DNA of 64,000 bases. Source: Taxillus chinensis. Lineage: Eukaryota > Streptophyta > Magnoliopsida > Santalales > Loranthaceae. How positions within the stretch are numbered: the first letter of the stretch is position 1; each line of letters opens with the position of its first letter. The notes beneath the pieces are model-generated. The model had not been told where the DNA came from and made no database searches. It was given only the letters and a program-made list of their open reading frames with translations. The DNA lies in the NCBI GenBank assembly GCA_023512835.1, contig CM042092.1, positions 49,500,900 through 49,564,899 of the forward strand. Direction: 5' to 3'. Position numbers and translations under genes: made by a program. Positions 23,280-35,100 of this stretch are shown piece after piece.

Positions 23280-24400
23280 AGGTATGAATTTCTAGACTCT
23301 ACAAATCAATTCCCTGTTATTGTTGCTTCTAATTTGAATGATGTGGAGTGTACTCAATTGTTAGAAGTCCTTAGGAAACATAAAAAGGCCCTAGGATGGA
23401 ACATTGAAGACATTAGGGGTATTAGTCCAGGGATTTGCATGCATAAGATTTTAATGAATGATGACTTTAAACCCACTCGTCGAAAGACAAAGAAGATTAA
23501 ACCTGCTATGAAAGAAGTTGTTAGAAAAGAAATTTTAAAATGGAAAAATGCGGGTATAATTTATGCTATTTCGATAGTGAGTGGGTGAGTCCATTGCATG
23601 TTGTGCCCAAGAAAGGGGGCATGATTGTGATTAAGAATGAGAAAAATGAATTGATCCCATCTCGCACTCGTGACGGGGTGGAGAGTGTGTGTTGACTATA
23701 GGAAGTTGAACAAGGCCACTAGGAAGGATCATTTTCCTCTTCCTTTCATTGACCAAATGTTGGATAGGTTAGTGGCTATAGTCACTACTTGCTTTTTAGA
23801 TGGCTATTCCGGGTATAATCAGATCATGGTTAAGCCCGAGGACCAAGAAAAGACCACCTTCACGTGCCCTTTTGGCACATTCGCATTTAGGAGAATGCCA
23901 TTTGGGCTTTGTAATGCCCCTGCCACCTTTCAAAGGTGTATGATGGCTATTTTTCAGGGTTTGGTTAAGGAGATCATGGAGGTCTTCATGGATGACTTCT
24001 CGGTGTTTGGTTCCTCCTACCAACAGTGCTTAAAAAATCTAGATGTGGTCTTAGAGAGATGTGAGGAGAAGGAACTAGTCCTAAATTGGGAGAAATGCCA
24101 TTTCATGGTAACAGAGGGGATAGTTCTAGGGCACAAGGTGTCAGACATGGTTTGGAGGTAGACAAGGCAAAAATCTCCACTATTGAGACTCGCCACCTCC
24201 AACCAATGAAAAAGGAGTGAGAAGTTTCCTTGGCCATGCCTGGCTTTTATAGGAGATTTATTAAGGACTTCTCAAAAATTGCAAAACCCATGAGTAGGTT
24301 GTTAGAAAAAGACACAAGCTTTGAGTTTAATGAAGATTGCTTAGAAGCTTTTAACATCCTCAAGGGTAAGTTAGTCATCACTTTGTTATAGTCACACCCA
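23280..24400 (+). pseudogene. Reverse transcriptase of element B, frameshifted
   Basis: 23334-23588 carries MNDVECTQLLEVLRKHKKAL and the GISPGICMHKILMNDDF block. After a break at about 23580-23670 the frame 23670-24161 carries [60 protein letters not shown] and EVFMDDFSVFGSS. The catalytic Asp pair is present as FMDD. The end of the domain (24160-24400; residues resembling VRSFLGHAGFYRRFIKDFSK) is scattered over other frames. Confidence 0.94.
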
Positions 24401-24426
24401 CTGGGCTCAACCTTTTGAGCTAATGT

Positions 24427-24800
24427 GTGATGCGAGTGATTATCTTTGTGGGGGTAGTCTTAGGGCAAAGGCGAGAAAAGGTGTTTAGGGTCATTTACTA
24501 TGCTAGTAAGACCTTAGATGATGCTCACGGGAACTATACCACCACCGAGAAAGAGTTGCTTAGTTGTGGTTTATGGTCTGCAACAAGTTTAGACCCTACC
24601 TTTTGGGGTCTAAAGTCATTGTTTATACTGATCATCTTTGCGTTGAAATATTTGTTTGCTAAAAAAGAAGCTAAGCCACGCTTGATTAGATGGGTTCTCC
24701 TCTTACAGAATTTGACCTTGAAATTAGAGACACAAAGGGAGCCCTTAATTCGTGGCTGATCACCTCTCCCGTGTGGAGAATGCACCTAAGTCTCTACCCA
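24427..24800 (+). pseudogene. RNase H of element B, frameshifted
   Basis: The frame gives VVLGQRREKVFRVIYYASKT and then DAHGNYTTTEKELL. Compared with element A the catalytic DAS at the start is in another frame (LMCDASD at about 24418). [20 protein letters not shown] follows. The [15 protein letters not shown] end is at 24752-24800 in the next frame. Confidence 0.9.
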
Positions 24801-24936
24801 TTGTAGATGACTTTCCTGATGAGAAGTTGTTTGAGGTGCATCATCTTCCTTGGTTTCTTGACATAGCCAATTATTTAGCCACCTGGGTTCATACCCAAGC
24901 GGTTAGACTACCACCAGAGAAAGAAATTGGTAGTGG

Positions 24937-26033
24937 ATGCTAAGAAATACATTTGGGAAGACCCAATTCTTTATAGGAGGTGTCCAGGACCAAATCATAA
25001 GAAAGTGTGTCCTTGAGGAGGAGGTAGATGACATAATACATCATTGTCATGCATCACATTATGGGGGCCACTTTGGGGTGCAAAGAAGCGTGGCTAAGAT
25101 CATGCGGTGTGGCTTTTATTGGCCTCACATGGTGAAAGACACCTATGTCTACATCAAAAAGTGTGATAGATGTCAAAGGGTAGGTGGTTTGTCTAGGAAA
25201 AATGAGATGCCCTTAACTGGAATCCTTCCAGTTGAAATTTTTGACATTTGGGGCATTGACTTCATGGGGCCATTCCCCAATTCCGATGGGTACTCATACA
25301 TTTTTCTTCTTTGTGGATTATGTGTCTAAGTGGGTAGAAGCTATTCCTACTAGAGTGAATGATGCTAGGGTTGTGACTCACTTCCTTACTAGGAACATCT
25401 TTAGCCGTTTTGGGACACCAAGGGCTATAATCGGTGATGAGGGTAGTCATTTCGCAACAAATTGTTTGATAAATTATTGAACAAGTATGGTGTCACTCAT
25501 AGGAAGTCTTTAGCTTACCACCCACAAGCTAATGGACAAGCGAAGTGTCCAATAGGGAGATTAAGGCCATTTTAGAGAAAACTGTTGGAGCCAATAGGAA
25601 AGATTGGTCTCAAAGGCTTGATGAAGCCTTATGGGCATATAGGACAGCTTACAAAACTCCCATTGGGATGTCACCTTACCGTATTCTATATGGTAAGGCA
25701 TGTCACTTGCCTGTGGAACTAGAACACAAGGCTCATTGGGCCTTGAAGAAGTTAAATTTCAACCCACAAGAGATCAAGGAGCTTAGGATGACTCAATTAA
25801 TTGAGTTAGATGAGCTTAAGCTGGATGCCTATGATAGTGCTAAATTTTACAAAGAAAGAACTAAGAAATGGCATGATAGGCAACTCAACAATGAACCTTT
25901 AACCTTAGGGCAGAAAGTTCTTCTATTTAACACAAGGTTGAGGTTATTTCCTGGCAAATTAAGGTCCAAGTGGATGGGACCTTTTGTGATAATTGATAAG
26001 AAGCCATATGGGAGCTTTGAGCTCCAAGTGTAG
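24937..26033 (+). pseudogene. Integrase of element B, frameshifted
   Basis: 24937-25329 has IIHHCHASHYGGHFGVQRSV and IKKCDRCQRVGG (HHCC zinc finger), then WGIDFMGPFPNSDGYSYIFL with the first catalytic Asp. 25232-25480 supplies the second Asp region (RFGTPRAIIGDEGSHFATNC). 25545-26033 supplies the Glu helix ([20 protein letters not shown]), [20 protein letters not shown] and [20 protein letters not shown], then a C-terminal SH3-like tail ([20 protein letters not shown]). Frameshifts at about 25310 and 25480 break it. The whole catalytic D-D-E set is still readable. Confidence 0.95.
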
Positions 26034-26168
26034 ATGGCAAGAAATTTTGGGTGAATGGCAATAGGCTGAAACCTTACTTTGATTCAACTCGAGGGAGATA
26101 GTTGATTCCCTCTCTTTCACCATTGCATGATCATCACTTGAAAGTCTAGCTCTGAGACTTTAAATAAA

Positions 26169-26191
26169 GCGCTGGTTGGGAGGCAACCCAA
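26169..26191 (+). promoter_or_regulatory. Conserved GCGCTG...GGGAGGCAACCC motif after integrase
   Basis: AGCGCTGGTTGGGAGGCAAC followed by CCA can form a short hairpin (TTGGG / CCCAA). A very similar sequence follows pol in many plant Athila/Tat-type elements (from memory). Its role is not known to me. Confidence 0.5.
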
Positions 26192-26420
26192 TGTTTATTC
26201 TTTGTGTTTTATTTTATGTTATTTTCTCTTATTTGTTTTCTTCAATAAATTTGTTTGCAAGCTAACCATTGTGCAGGAGACTTTGTTCCTTTCTTAGCTA
26301 ACCATGTGCAGGATGAGCAAATTTTTGGGTCCCGAACTTGTGGAATTGTTTTTAAAGTCAAAGTCAAGGAGGAAGGAGCAAGTGAAGCCCAAAAGTGCTT
26401 GAAGATGGGCTCAAACAATT

Positions 26421-26858
26421 CACGTGCAAGACTTAAAGATGGTCCATAATGCATAAGCAACTCGGTGGAGAAATTTGGGCCGGTTTGGGCCTGAACGTGA
26501 ATTTGCACGTGAATTGCCCAATTCACGTGCACCTCCTTTTGATCGTAACTTTCGGAATAGTAGATGAAGACCATGTGAATCACGTTTACTCTTGCACGCA
26601 AATTGCTAGTTGTCATATGGAGGCCCAAAAATGCAAAATACCGATTTTAGCCCTCCTAGAAGCTTCCCACAATTCACGTGCGAAGGGAGTATTGCTTGCC
26701 GGCTAGGTGGGGACCCACCACCAAAGTTTGGGACGATTCGACCGCACGCCAATTCAGCCAATTCACGTGCGAGAGGGTATTTTGGTCGGAACACTCGAAA
26801 AGTTAGGGGCACGTGTATCACGCCAATTGGAGCCTCTTTCCTTCGCACGCTATATAAA
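26421..26858 (+). promoter_or_regulatory. Internal promoter-like block: six G-boxes and a TATA box
   Basis: CACGTG occurs at 26421, 26506, 26524, 26675, 26764 and 26810, and TATATAAAG lies at 26851. The flanks (GCACGTGAATT and AATTCACGTGC pairs, TAGTAGATGAAGACC, TTGCACGCAAATTG) resemble the U3 part of this element's own LTRs. The block sits between the integrase and the second ORF, so it may drive a separate transcript of that ORF. This is inferred from motif content and position only. Confidence 0.55.
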
Positions 26859-26899
26859 GGGAGGCCATCTTCAAAGGCTTCCACACCAAAATCACTCCA

Positions 26900-28428
26900 G
26901 GATCTGAGTATTAGAGAAGCTCGCCCTTTTGCTCTCTTGCTCTTCGGTTTTCTGCTCTTGTTCTTATTTTCTCATTCCAAAGATAGTGCGCACAAGGAGG
27001 ACTGGCCAGGAGGAGGTGCACTCACCTAGTGCTGATAGCCAACCTGAGGAGGAGATACTCTTGGGGCATGCTCTGGACATGCAGGCTTTGGAGGCTTCGT
27101 GAGCCCGGGCTGGGCTAGAGAGGTGGCTGTTAAAATTCAAACTGCGGGATTACAAAGGTTAGTATCGCCCTGCCCAGCTATTTCCTATTCTGCCTTACAA
27201 GACTTCTATGCATCTGTCTCTGGGAATGAGGATGAACCGATAGGGGTTGTGCAAGGGGTTTATGTCGAATAACCCCCTGATATTATTAGAAATTGCTTTA
27301 ACCTCCCTGAACCCGGTAGTAGCTTCCCTCGCCTAAGCCTAGGAGAATTTGGTACCGCATGTAACTATGCTAGAAAATTTCAAAGTCGAAGGCGGTATAC
27401 CAAGAATGGTTTTGTTGGAAAATTTAGATGCCTAGCTTACCTGGTAGGGAAATGCTTATTGATTTGGACCAGTGGGCTAGATAGTGTGCCTAAGCCACAC
27501 CTGGAGTTCATGTATAGCATTGATCACATGCTAAATGTGGATTGGGCCACTACCATTTTTAATTGGTGGAAGAAAAACTCATCCAAGCGGATAAATGGCA
27601 GAATTTTGTGTGTGATATTTCAAAGCATGCCTGCTTTGCAATTTTCCTCCATGGAGAGCATTACTTTTCCTTTTCACTGGGTGTTAAGAGTATTGCAAGT
27701 GAAGGAGGTTTGGGGGTCAGCACCAGAGGTCATTGGGCAACCAATGTTCCTCCTCCATCACGACCCGCTAGGCACGGTGTTCATGTGGAGCGATCCACAG
27801 ACTTTGCAAGGGAGACCTCTCCTCATTTGGATCAAAGGAAGCAGACTCTATACAGACTCACCGCCATGTACATGCAGTTCAATGTACACAAAGAAGACAT
27901 TTTCAATTTCTTTCAAGGCATTAGTGGGCAGGTGGTGAGCGAAGTGGAGGTCATCAATTGGGCGTCACTAATGGGCACATCACTAATGCCCAATTTGAAG
28001 AATTAATGGCACTCATCTCTGGAGACCAACAAGCTACTTCACAACCTAGAACCGAGCATGGGAGGCCCCGAGATGTAGCCGCCATGCATCACCTAGAGCA
28101 TGGGAGGCCCCGAGCTCCCTCCGTCGCATCTATCGAAGCTTGGAGGGAAGAAACACAGCAGCTCGGGGAGGCCAATGCCGGAACCCGGTGCGAGGTGGAA
28201 ACGCCGAGGAAGGACAACAAAGAAGTCAAAGGCCTCCTAGGCAAAATCTGGAAGGCTTTGAGCAAGAGGAAAGCATCAAAACATTCTCCTATAGTGGAGA
28301 TATCGATGAAGAACCCTCTCCATCCCCCTGAAGATGCTTATCCAGCCCAGGAAGATCCACCTCAACAAGAACCTTGACTCGGCCATCTTACTCTCACCCA
28401 GAGGAGGCGGCGCCAACAACAGGGTATT
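26900..28428 (+). pseudogene. Second ORF of element B, N-terminal part (PF20167-like)
   Basis: Around 27200-27330 the plus strand reads QDFYASVSGNEDEPIGVVQG, then VYVE, a stop, PPDIIRNCFNLPEPG. The FYAS...V-G-x-V...P..I...F.LP layout matches the plant transposon-associated domain that I see in copia 1 and element H. 27459-27938 (SIDHMLNVDWATTIFNWWKK) and 27563-28006 continue it in two frames. 27958-28377 encodes a Pro/Glu-rich hydrophilic tail (PRTEHGRPRDVAAMHHLEHG). An in-frame TAA near 27268 and several frameshifts disable it. Element C interrupts the ORF at 28429, and the C-terminal part resumes at 37095. Confidence 0.5.
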
Positions 28429-28923
28429 TGTCACGCCCCGGATTTCCAACCCGAGGAGACCGGAACGTGACCCTCCCTTTATCCGGGTTTGGACAAAGGG
28501 GTAGGATACAACATACACTTCACATTTCTTTTCGAAACCAAAATCATATAATTATTTAATTGAAACCACATGCCTTTATTATGTTTCAAACTTCATTACA
28601 ATATCTCCCCACTCTGGGGTTATAATGCCTCAACAAAAATTACATAATGCAAATAATACAAAACAAAGCCACAAAATGGAACTCTTCCACCTTGGTGTTC
28701 CCGCCTAACGCCCGTAGGTTCCCGCAAGAAAACACACCATAGTAGGAGGGGTGAGCATCCACGACTCGCAGGGATCATGTCTCCCCAACCCATCCCATGC
28801 TCCTAGCATCTACATGCCATGTGTACAAGTGCGGTGTCGTGTTACAATAATTTCAACAGACATAACAACAACCACATCAACAATTACACCTGCCATCGCC
28901 ACACAGGCTAACACTTTAACAAC

Positions 28924-29027
28924 AAGTGATTTAACCGCCTCTTCAGGCCAAGTTATTTAACCGCCTCTTCAGGCCAAGTGATTTAACCGCCTCTTCAGGC
29001 CAAGTGATTTAACCGCCTCTTCAGGCC
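28924..29027. repeat. Four 26-bp tandem repeats in C LTR
   Basis: The unit begins AAGTGATTTAACCGCC and ends TCTTCAGGCC; the second copy has T for G (AAGTTATTT). The same array is at 35599-35702 in the other LTR. No spacers separate the copies, so it is not CRISPR-like. Confidence 0.95.
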
Positions 29028-29794
29028 AAGTTTCCATGACCTCACAGGCTAACACAAAACGGTCCCAGGCTTCCACGGCCACCGGGTGTACAAGCAACCA
29101 CACAAAGACATAAGACCATATAGGCATAACATCAAACACTTAATATGCTTAGTCACACAGGAATAACGTCGAACACTTAGCATGCATATATTCACAGGCT
29201 CACAAACCCAGCCACACGGACATTATTTCAAACACATAATATGCATAGCCTCTCAGGTATAAAACCAAACACTTGGTGTGCACCCGTTCACAAGTGCACA
29301 ATCCCACCCATTCAGGCCACAGAGCAAACACCCAAGCATACATACATACCCTAAATCACAAGTTCAGCCACACAAGCATAATACCAAACACGTAATGGGC
29401 ATATACACACAACTATATTCACACAGGCTTTTCATCAAACATATAGCATATAGACCACGGAACCACACTAAAATGCCACTGAAGGCCAACATCCATATAG
29501 GAGATCACACCTATATGGATTACATATGTATATATAAACAGATCTGACCAGACTGCCCTAGGACCCTAGGACAGAGGAGGGATTAGGAAGAACAGAACCC
29601 CTACCTTAAAGCGACTCTTCCTTGCTCCCGCGCCAAACGCTGTCCTCCCCACGCAAGATGCTCCGGCAGCAACCAAAGAACTCCCCTTCCCTCTCTCTCT
29701 CTAGCTCTCTCTCTCTCTCAGGCGGCAGTGCAAAGAAAGGAACACAAGAACCCTAAACTCAAACTCAAGCCCTCCTTATATAGACACCATCCAC

Positions 29795-29852
29795 ATCAAA
29801 ACGACGTAGTTTTGATTAAGTAAACCCAGGATCAAAACGACGTAGTTTTGAT
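29795..29852. promoter_or_regulatory. Two copies of an ATCAAAAC palindrome near TATA
   Basis: ATCAAAAC and GTTTTGAT arms surround GACGTA at 29795-29815 and 29831-29852, just upstream (on the minus strand) of a TATATAAGG box. The same pair is at about 36474-36494 and 36508-36529. An ACGT core in the centre resembles bZIP sites; binding is not shown. Confidence 0.6.
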
Positions 29853-30418
29853 CACACAAGTTAGCACCTTTCCGCACCCATATAGGCCAAAATACTCGGA
29901 ATTGCAACATGGTCCTTTGGAGAAAGATCATTAGAATAACAAAACCAAGGGAACCATGCAAAAATACACCTGCACGCCAATTTGCACGCCAATTCCCCCA
30001 ATTGGCGTGCAGCTCCAAATGCACTCAAACTTCACCACAAGCCTCCTTGCATCTTGGAGAGGCCTTGAGGAGCAAAAATATGCTTGCACGTGAAATGGGT
30101 GAATTCACGTTCAGCTCCAAATGCTCTGAAATTTCTGTGGTAGATAGAGGACCTCATTCTAAGAAACTTTTGTTCTTGCACGCCAATTGTTTGAGGCCAT
30201 CTACTAGGTCAAAAGTGAGCTCCAAGTTCAGCCAAAACAGCTTAAAACCGCCGTATACGCATAGCATCTTCCTAGGGCATAAATGTACGCTATCGCTTGA
30301 CACATGCACCTCTCAAAAGTCCCCTCTTGGGCTCATCTCTTACCTTAAACTTGTGTACCAACATCCAAGGTGTTTGTGGTTAACTCCTTACACACTGGGT
30401 TACACACGGGTCATTACA

Positions 30419-30453
30419 TCCTCTCCCCCTTAAGACTTTTCGTCCTCGAAAAG
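30419..30453 (-). promoter_or_regulatory. Polypurine tract of element C
   Basis: On the minus strand TTAAGGGGGAGAGGA directly abuts the TGTAATGACCC LTR start, as plus-strand priming requires. Just upstream is CTTTTCGAGGACGAAAAG, a 7-bp inverted repeat. In plant chromoviruses the end of the polyprotein gene has this kind of sequence. Confidence 0.75.
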
Positions 30454-33400
30454 AAATGACATACGAGGAAAACAAACACAAGCTACCCATTTGCCACACG
30501 GCGAGCTACAACACCCAAATGGGTCATACACCGCACATTGTACATAATAGCACATAACATAGTGCCACCACAGTCCATAACCACATGCATCACAATCTAG
30601 GTCAACAAGAACATTTCATTAACATATTCAATATAAATTAAAGTCAAAAGTCGAAAGGAAATACAAATACACCAGCCAACAGCCACCCCTCCACCCTTAA
30701 GATTGTTCGTCCTCGAACAACTCGAGGGGTTGGTCACGCATCATGGACTCACATTCCATGTCTCTCCTCGCACGACGTGTCGGCCCCTAAAATACAACAC
30801 ACCTTCCACAACACACTGCTGATGCACATAGCCCACAACCATTCACATACCCGTGAATGAAGATATCACACAATAACACACATGGAGGCACGTGCCCACG
30901 GACCCAATAAAAAACAAAGCATGATAGGGAAACACATATTCTAATCTCACAAACCCTTGTTCTCCTCACCTAACACATGTCACAAGTATTCACGCCACGA
31001 CGGTGTACAACATATACGCCCATCCCCAACACGTACGTTTAACAAATCACATCATAAACACCACTACAAAGAACAAAGCACAAATAAAACACTACTACAC
31101 GTTTAACGTTCCACCGCCCACTCGCTAACACCATACAAACTCATCCATGAGGAGTTTCCTCACAACCTTCCCACCTTTGGACTTTTCGTCCCCGAAAAGG
31201 GAAACCAAATAGTACACAACGCGATAAGATCAAAGCAACACATAAGGCGATCGTTACCACAAATGTTGGAGATGCCAACTCGCGGCACGATGGGACCAAC
31301 ACTCCACAACGTAAAATACCCAACAATTGGGAGTTGAAGTCAACGCACCTCGGCCCATAGGTAGACCACACCCTAACAAAGAAGCACAATGAGGTCACAA
31401 TGAAACACAAACAAATAGGACAGCATTATGCAAACCACAATCACATTCCCACAAGGGAGCTCACCTCAGCGGCACCATCATCACTGCGAAAACCACCTCA
31501 CTCAAGCGAGGAACATTGAAACCCCACCAACGCCAATGGTGACGCAGAACGGAGTACAAGCCTAGACATAGAAACACGAGAATGGAGTGTGCCCTTAACC
31601 ACTTGGTTGCGGTCAACAACTGGCGCCCAACGAAGTCCAAGGATGCACGAAAACAAGAAAGGCAGCACCACACACACAACCATGGTAAGACCAAAATCCA
31701 CCATCCGACTATCACCTGTCACCGACCGTGAGGATCGACTAAAAGAAGTCTATGAACCAGAACACTACACTATAACGCCTCTCGGACACTTCGGGCTAGC
31801 ATCCGTGATCACGGTTAAACAGGGATCCGTCAAGGTCCCACACAGCCTTCACAACTGAGGCTTACCGCATGCCCCAAGAGATAATGCCTTACCAAGTCAG
31901 CAGACGAACCACGCGATAAGGAATCCCTTGACGCCAAGTAGCTATGAACATCATAGTCCTCCCCACACCGAAAACTCTCCTATCTTGCAACCTGACCACA
32001 ATGGAATCCTCTCGTGTCACCACGCACAGTCACAAGAAAATCCCTTGCCTCCAAGACATACTCCACCTCATGGCCCACCAACTCCACTATATCAACTATT
32101 ACGTTTTATCTCAACATACCAGCAAAACACTCAAATGGATCAAGAAATACTCAGGCTCTAACCGCAGCTTAATATGGTCACTGCAATTCCTCCGGGTAGG
32201 CACAAGAAACGAGGCATGCAAACTCCTTATTCGGGACATTCACGTAGCTCCCAAACACACCAACACTTTGATGGCGTGGACCATGTCACTTACCGCATCA
32301 AAACGCACACGAAAGACTTTCAAGAAGAACATATGTAGCATGAGGACCCCATGGTAGCCGCAGACACAAATCTCCCCCCAAAGGGGTAAGACTAATATCC
32401 CTTACAAGCAAAACTCACATCCGACTCCATTCAATGAATCACAACTCTTCAATACTTTCACACTTTAACCGAGCATGCCATCACACGTGACAAGGAATAG
32501 CATCAACATTACACATAACACTCCTCTTCATCCCACACCGCACATAATATGCGCATGCATCACCTCTTACTCCTCTCGCATATGAATGCCACGAGGCCCA
32601 CACATAAGAACTTTGCTACTCCTTTAGTACATATGTAACACACACAACAAAACAAAGCAACCACAACACACGAAATAAACTATCGTGTAGAACACATGTA
32701 AGAGAGGACATACTAGTCCCCACCTCCTTGCCTCTTTTAAGCCTATTACCCACACGACATGGATTAACGGAATGGTCCTACCACCAGGAATACATCCCCA
32801 ACCCCTCGGAAGATGTCTCCAAATTATGGGGAAAAACCCAAACAAGGCCTGCCCAATCTCACTCGCTTGCCTGCTTGCACTGATTGGGTTCACTGGGCAC
32901 GATCCTATAAACTTACTCATAACCTAGTTCCGGAACTCATCACATTTTTATACATACGCAAACCCATTTCACCACATATCCTATGAACATTACCCAAGGT
33001 CTTTCACACACCACTAGCATGACACGTGGTCAATGTTTGGCCGCCCAAGGATTTGCAGCCATTTCCATAGGACACCCATAAGAACCAATCAATTTAAATC
33101 TCAATGACTCAAGGAGTGGGTTATACTAGTGGCAATTTCTTCCCTCAACCGTGACACTTGGAAAGGTTACCAAAAGAACATCCTTCTTAGGTAGCACATC
33201 TACAGAAACCTCTACTCACATGAAAACACATTTCTATTACTCAAGGTTGCCACCGCAGGTCACACACTACCCACAAGCCACTAACTCATGCCTCCAGCCT
33301 CTCCTAGGCTAGCTAGGCCAGAGGTAATCTCACCTACGCCGGAGTAGTAGGGAAGACAAGAACATTTATTACTTTCCTCACACACGGGCGCCCAAAATTG

Positions 33401-35085
33401 ACTACCACACAAAGATGTGATTAACACTTTAGACCATATTAAAACCACCAACTCTTTCCAACAACCGTTTATAACCATTAGTAATTTATTAGTCTTTTGG
33501 TATCCTATATATATTTTTATTTATTTTACTCATTTATTCTCTAGGAGGTCCCCAACTACGTCCATCCAAAATGGTAACTCAAACGACCTTCTAAGCCTCA
33601 CCTAACATAAAACAGTGGCTCACGAGCCCACCCAAATAAAAACAGTGGCTAGAAACGCAACAATCAAAGGTTCACCTGACCTCACCTAATCCAAGACGAG
33701 ACTTAACCGATCACTATCATTAAAGGAATATGCTACCACCACCAAACAACAATCTTAACACGCGAGAATCAAAATCGTACCCTTGACTAAGGAAAGTTCT
33801 TGCCATGCTCTCCTCCTAGCCTCACTTGAATTTTGCTTTATCCCTAGCTCGTTGAGCCGGTCTTCTAGCACCATGACTTGCTTCACCAAAACAGGCTGTC
33901 TTGGAGATGTCCTACTTTTCCATAGACGCAACACTAGTACTTCTTCCTGCCATACTCTCTTCCAATGTCCCGGTTGTCCACCGCAAGAATAACCCCTTTG
34001 GGAAACCGGGTCTCTACCTCTTGAGCCCCTTTCGCTGATCAGGACAACTATGCTTCAATTAATCTTCACCCAAGATCCCCCCGATGATGTGGGTTGATAG
34101 CTCTCGACGTACCTCGCTCTTAATCGGTTGTCGAATCTCATCCTTCAACTCTTAAATTACCAGGCTTAAGATGCCAACCTCTCGCCATGATTATATCATT
34201 ACTTACATCCTGCAGCTCTCCCACTTGCCCCGGCCTGGGGGGCAGGCTTCTTTGCTACCTCAATAGTTGTACCGGTCACAATTTTCAGAGACATTGGCTC
34301 CACGAAAAGGCAGCGCTCTAAGTTATCACTCAATGATCTCAACAATCGCGAGACGCTACCGACTAAGCAACTTAAGCTATAACACGCATTATTACCACAC
34401 AAGTCTATAGGTTCACATTTAACAGACTATACCAATTTTACATTCCATTGCATTGCTCATAACCTCGTTTATTGCACACCATACCAAACAAATCACATGC
34501 TCCATCACAGAACACCAACATTATTACATGTTTAATTTAAGGTCTTTATTTATTTATTTATTTCTTTATTATTATTTTATTTATTTAACAGTTCACAAGC
34601 CACAAGTTCCCAAGCACACAGTTTCAATTCCACAATTTCCTTTCCTTGCTTTCATGCTCGAATCATCACAAAATTTCAGAGTTGCACAATTGAAACTTTA
34701 TCACGTTCAAACCATTTATCCATACAATTACACACACTGCACACATTTTAGTTCTCATTAAACCACATTGCACAAACAGCAATTCCACAAGCACACAGCT
34801 CAAGTTGTCATAAAATCAGAGTTAATCAGAGTTGCACAATTTAAAACATGTTTTCATATTTTCTCTCACATGCTTTATCTCGGTTACCCACACAATCACA
34901 CAAAGACAACAAATGCAACTAGTGCCCTAATGCCAATGCATGCAAATCCTACCTCAGGTCTGGACTACCCCAAGTACACCTTAGAGGCTCAAAGAGGACC
35001 GTGTTGATCAGGCACGTCCCTCCAGGTTCCTCCAAAGGACTCAAGATAACCAGATCCGCCCATTACCCTAGGCCAACTAGACCAT
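30419..35085 (-). other. Interior of element C, no recognisable gag-pol
   Basis: 4.7 kb of low-GC sequence with only short ORFs. On the minus strand around 33990-33940 the translation reads GYSCGGQPGHWKRVW, which could be a decayed gag zinc knuckle (C-x-x-C lost). The ORF 34402-34199 on the minus strand is in the position of a gag segment but shows no clear motif. Two more purine-run/CGAGGACGAA modules occur at 30691-30720 and 31171-31199. I found no polymerase motifs in any frame. Confidence 0.6.
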
Positions 35086-35097
35086 GCTCTGATACCA
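35086..35097 (-). other. Primer-binding site of element C (initiator tRNA-Met)
   Basis: The minus strand reads TGGTATCAGAGC three bases from the LTR end, the exact complement expected for the 3' end of initiator tRNA-Met. Confidence 0.9.
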
Positions 35098-35100
35098 TAT

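Larger units (their letters stand above)
28429..30418 (-). repeat. 3' LTR of element C
   Basis: Plus-strand ends are TGTCACGCCCCGG and CGGGTCATTACA. It contains four 26-bp tandem repeats (28924-29027), a CT microsatellite (about 29692-29720), a minus-strand TATA box (TCTATATAAGG at about 29775-29785) and two copies of a palindrome (29795-29815, 29831-29852). It also has roughly 450 bp (29830-30290) homologous to the U3 of elements A and B. Confidence 0.95.

Noticed and set aside
27459..27938. Separate host gene within element B
   Set aside because: It lies between B's LTRs, on B's strand, in the second ORF, and shares that frame's breaks; no introns or independent transcript features.
28924..29027. 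CRISPR-like array of 26-bp repeats
   Set aside because: The copies are directly joined with no spacers, lie inside an LTR, and recur at the same position in the other LTR. They are ordinary tandem repeats.
33940..33990. Functional gag zinc knuckle in element C
   Set aside because: GYSCGGQPGHWKRVW lacks the second and last cysteines of CCHC, and the frame is closed on both sides; kept only as a weak remnant.
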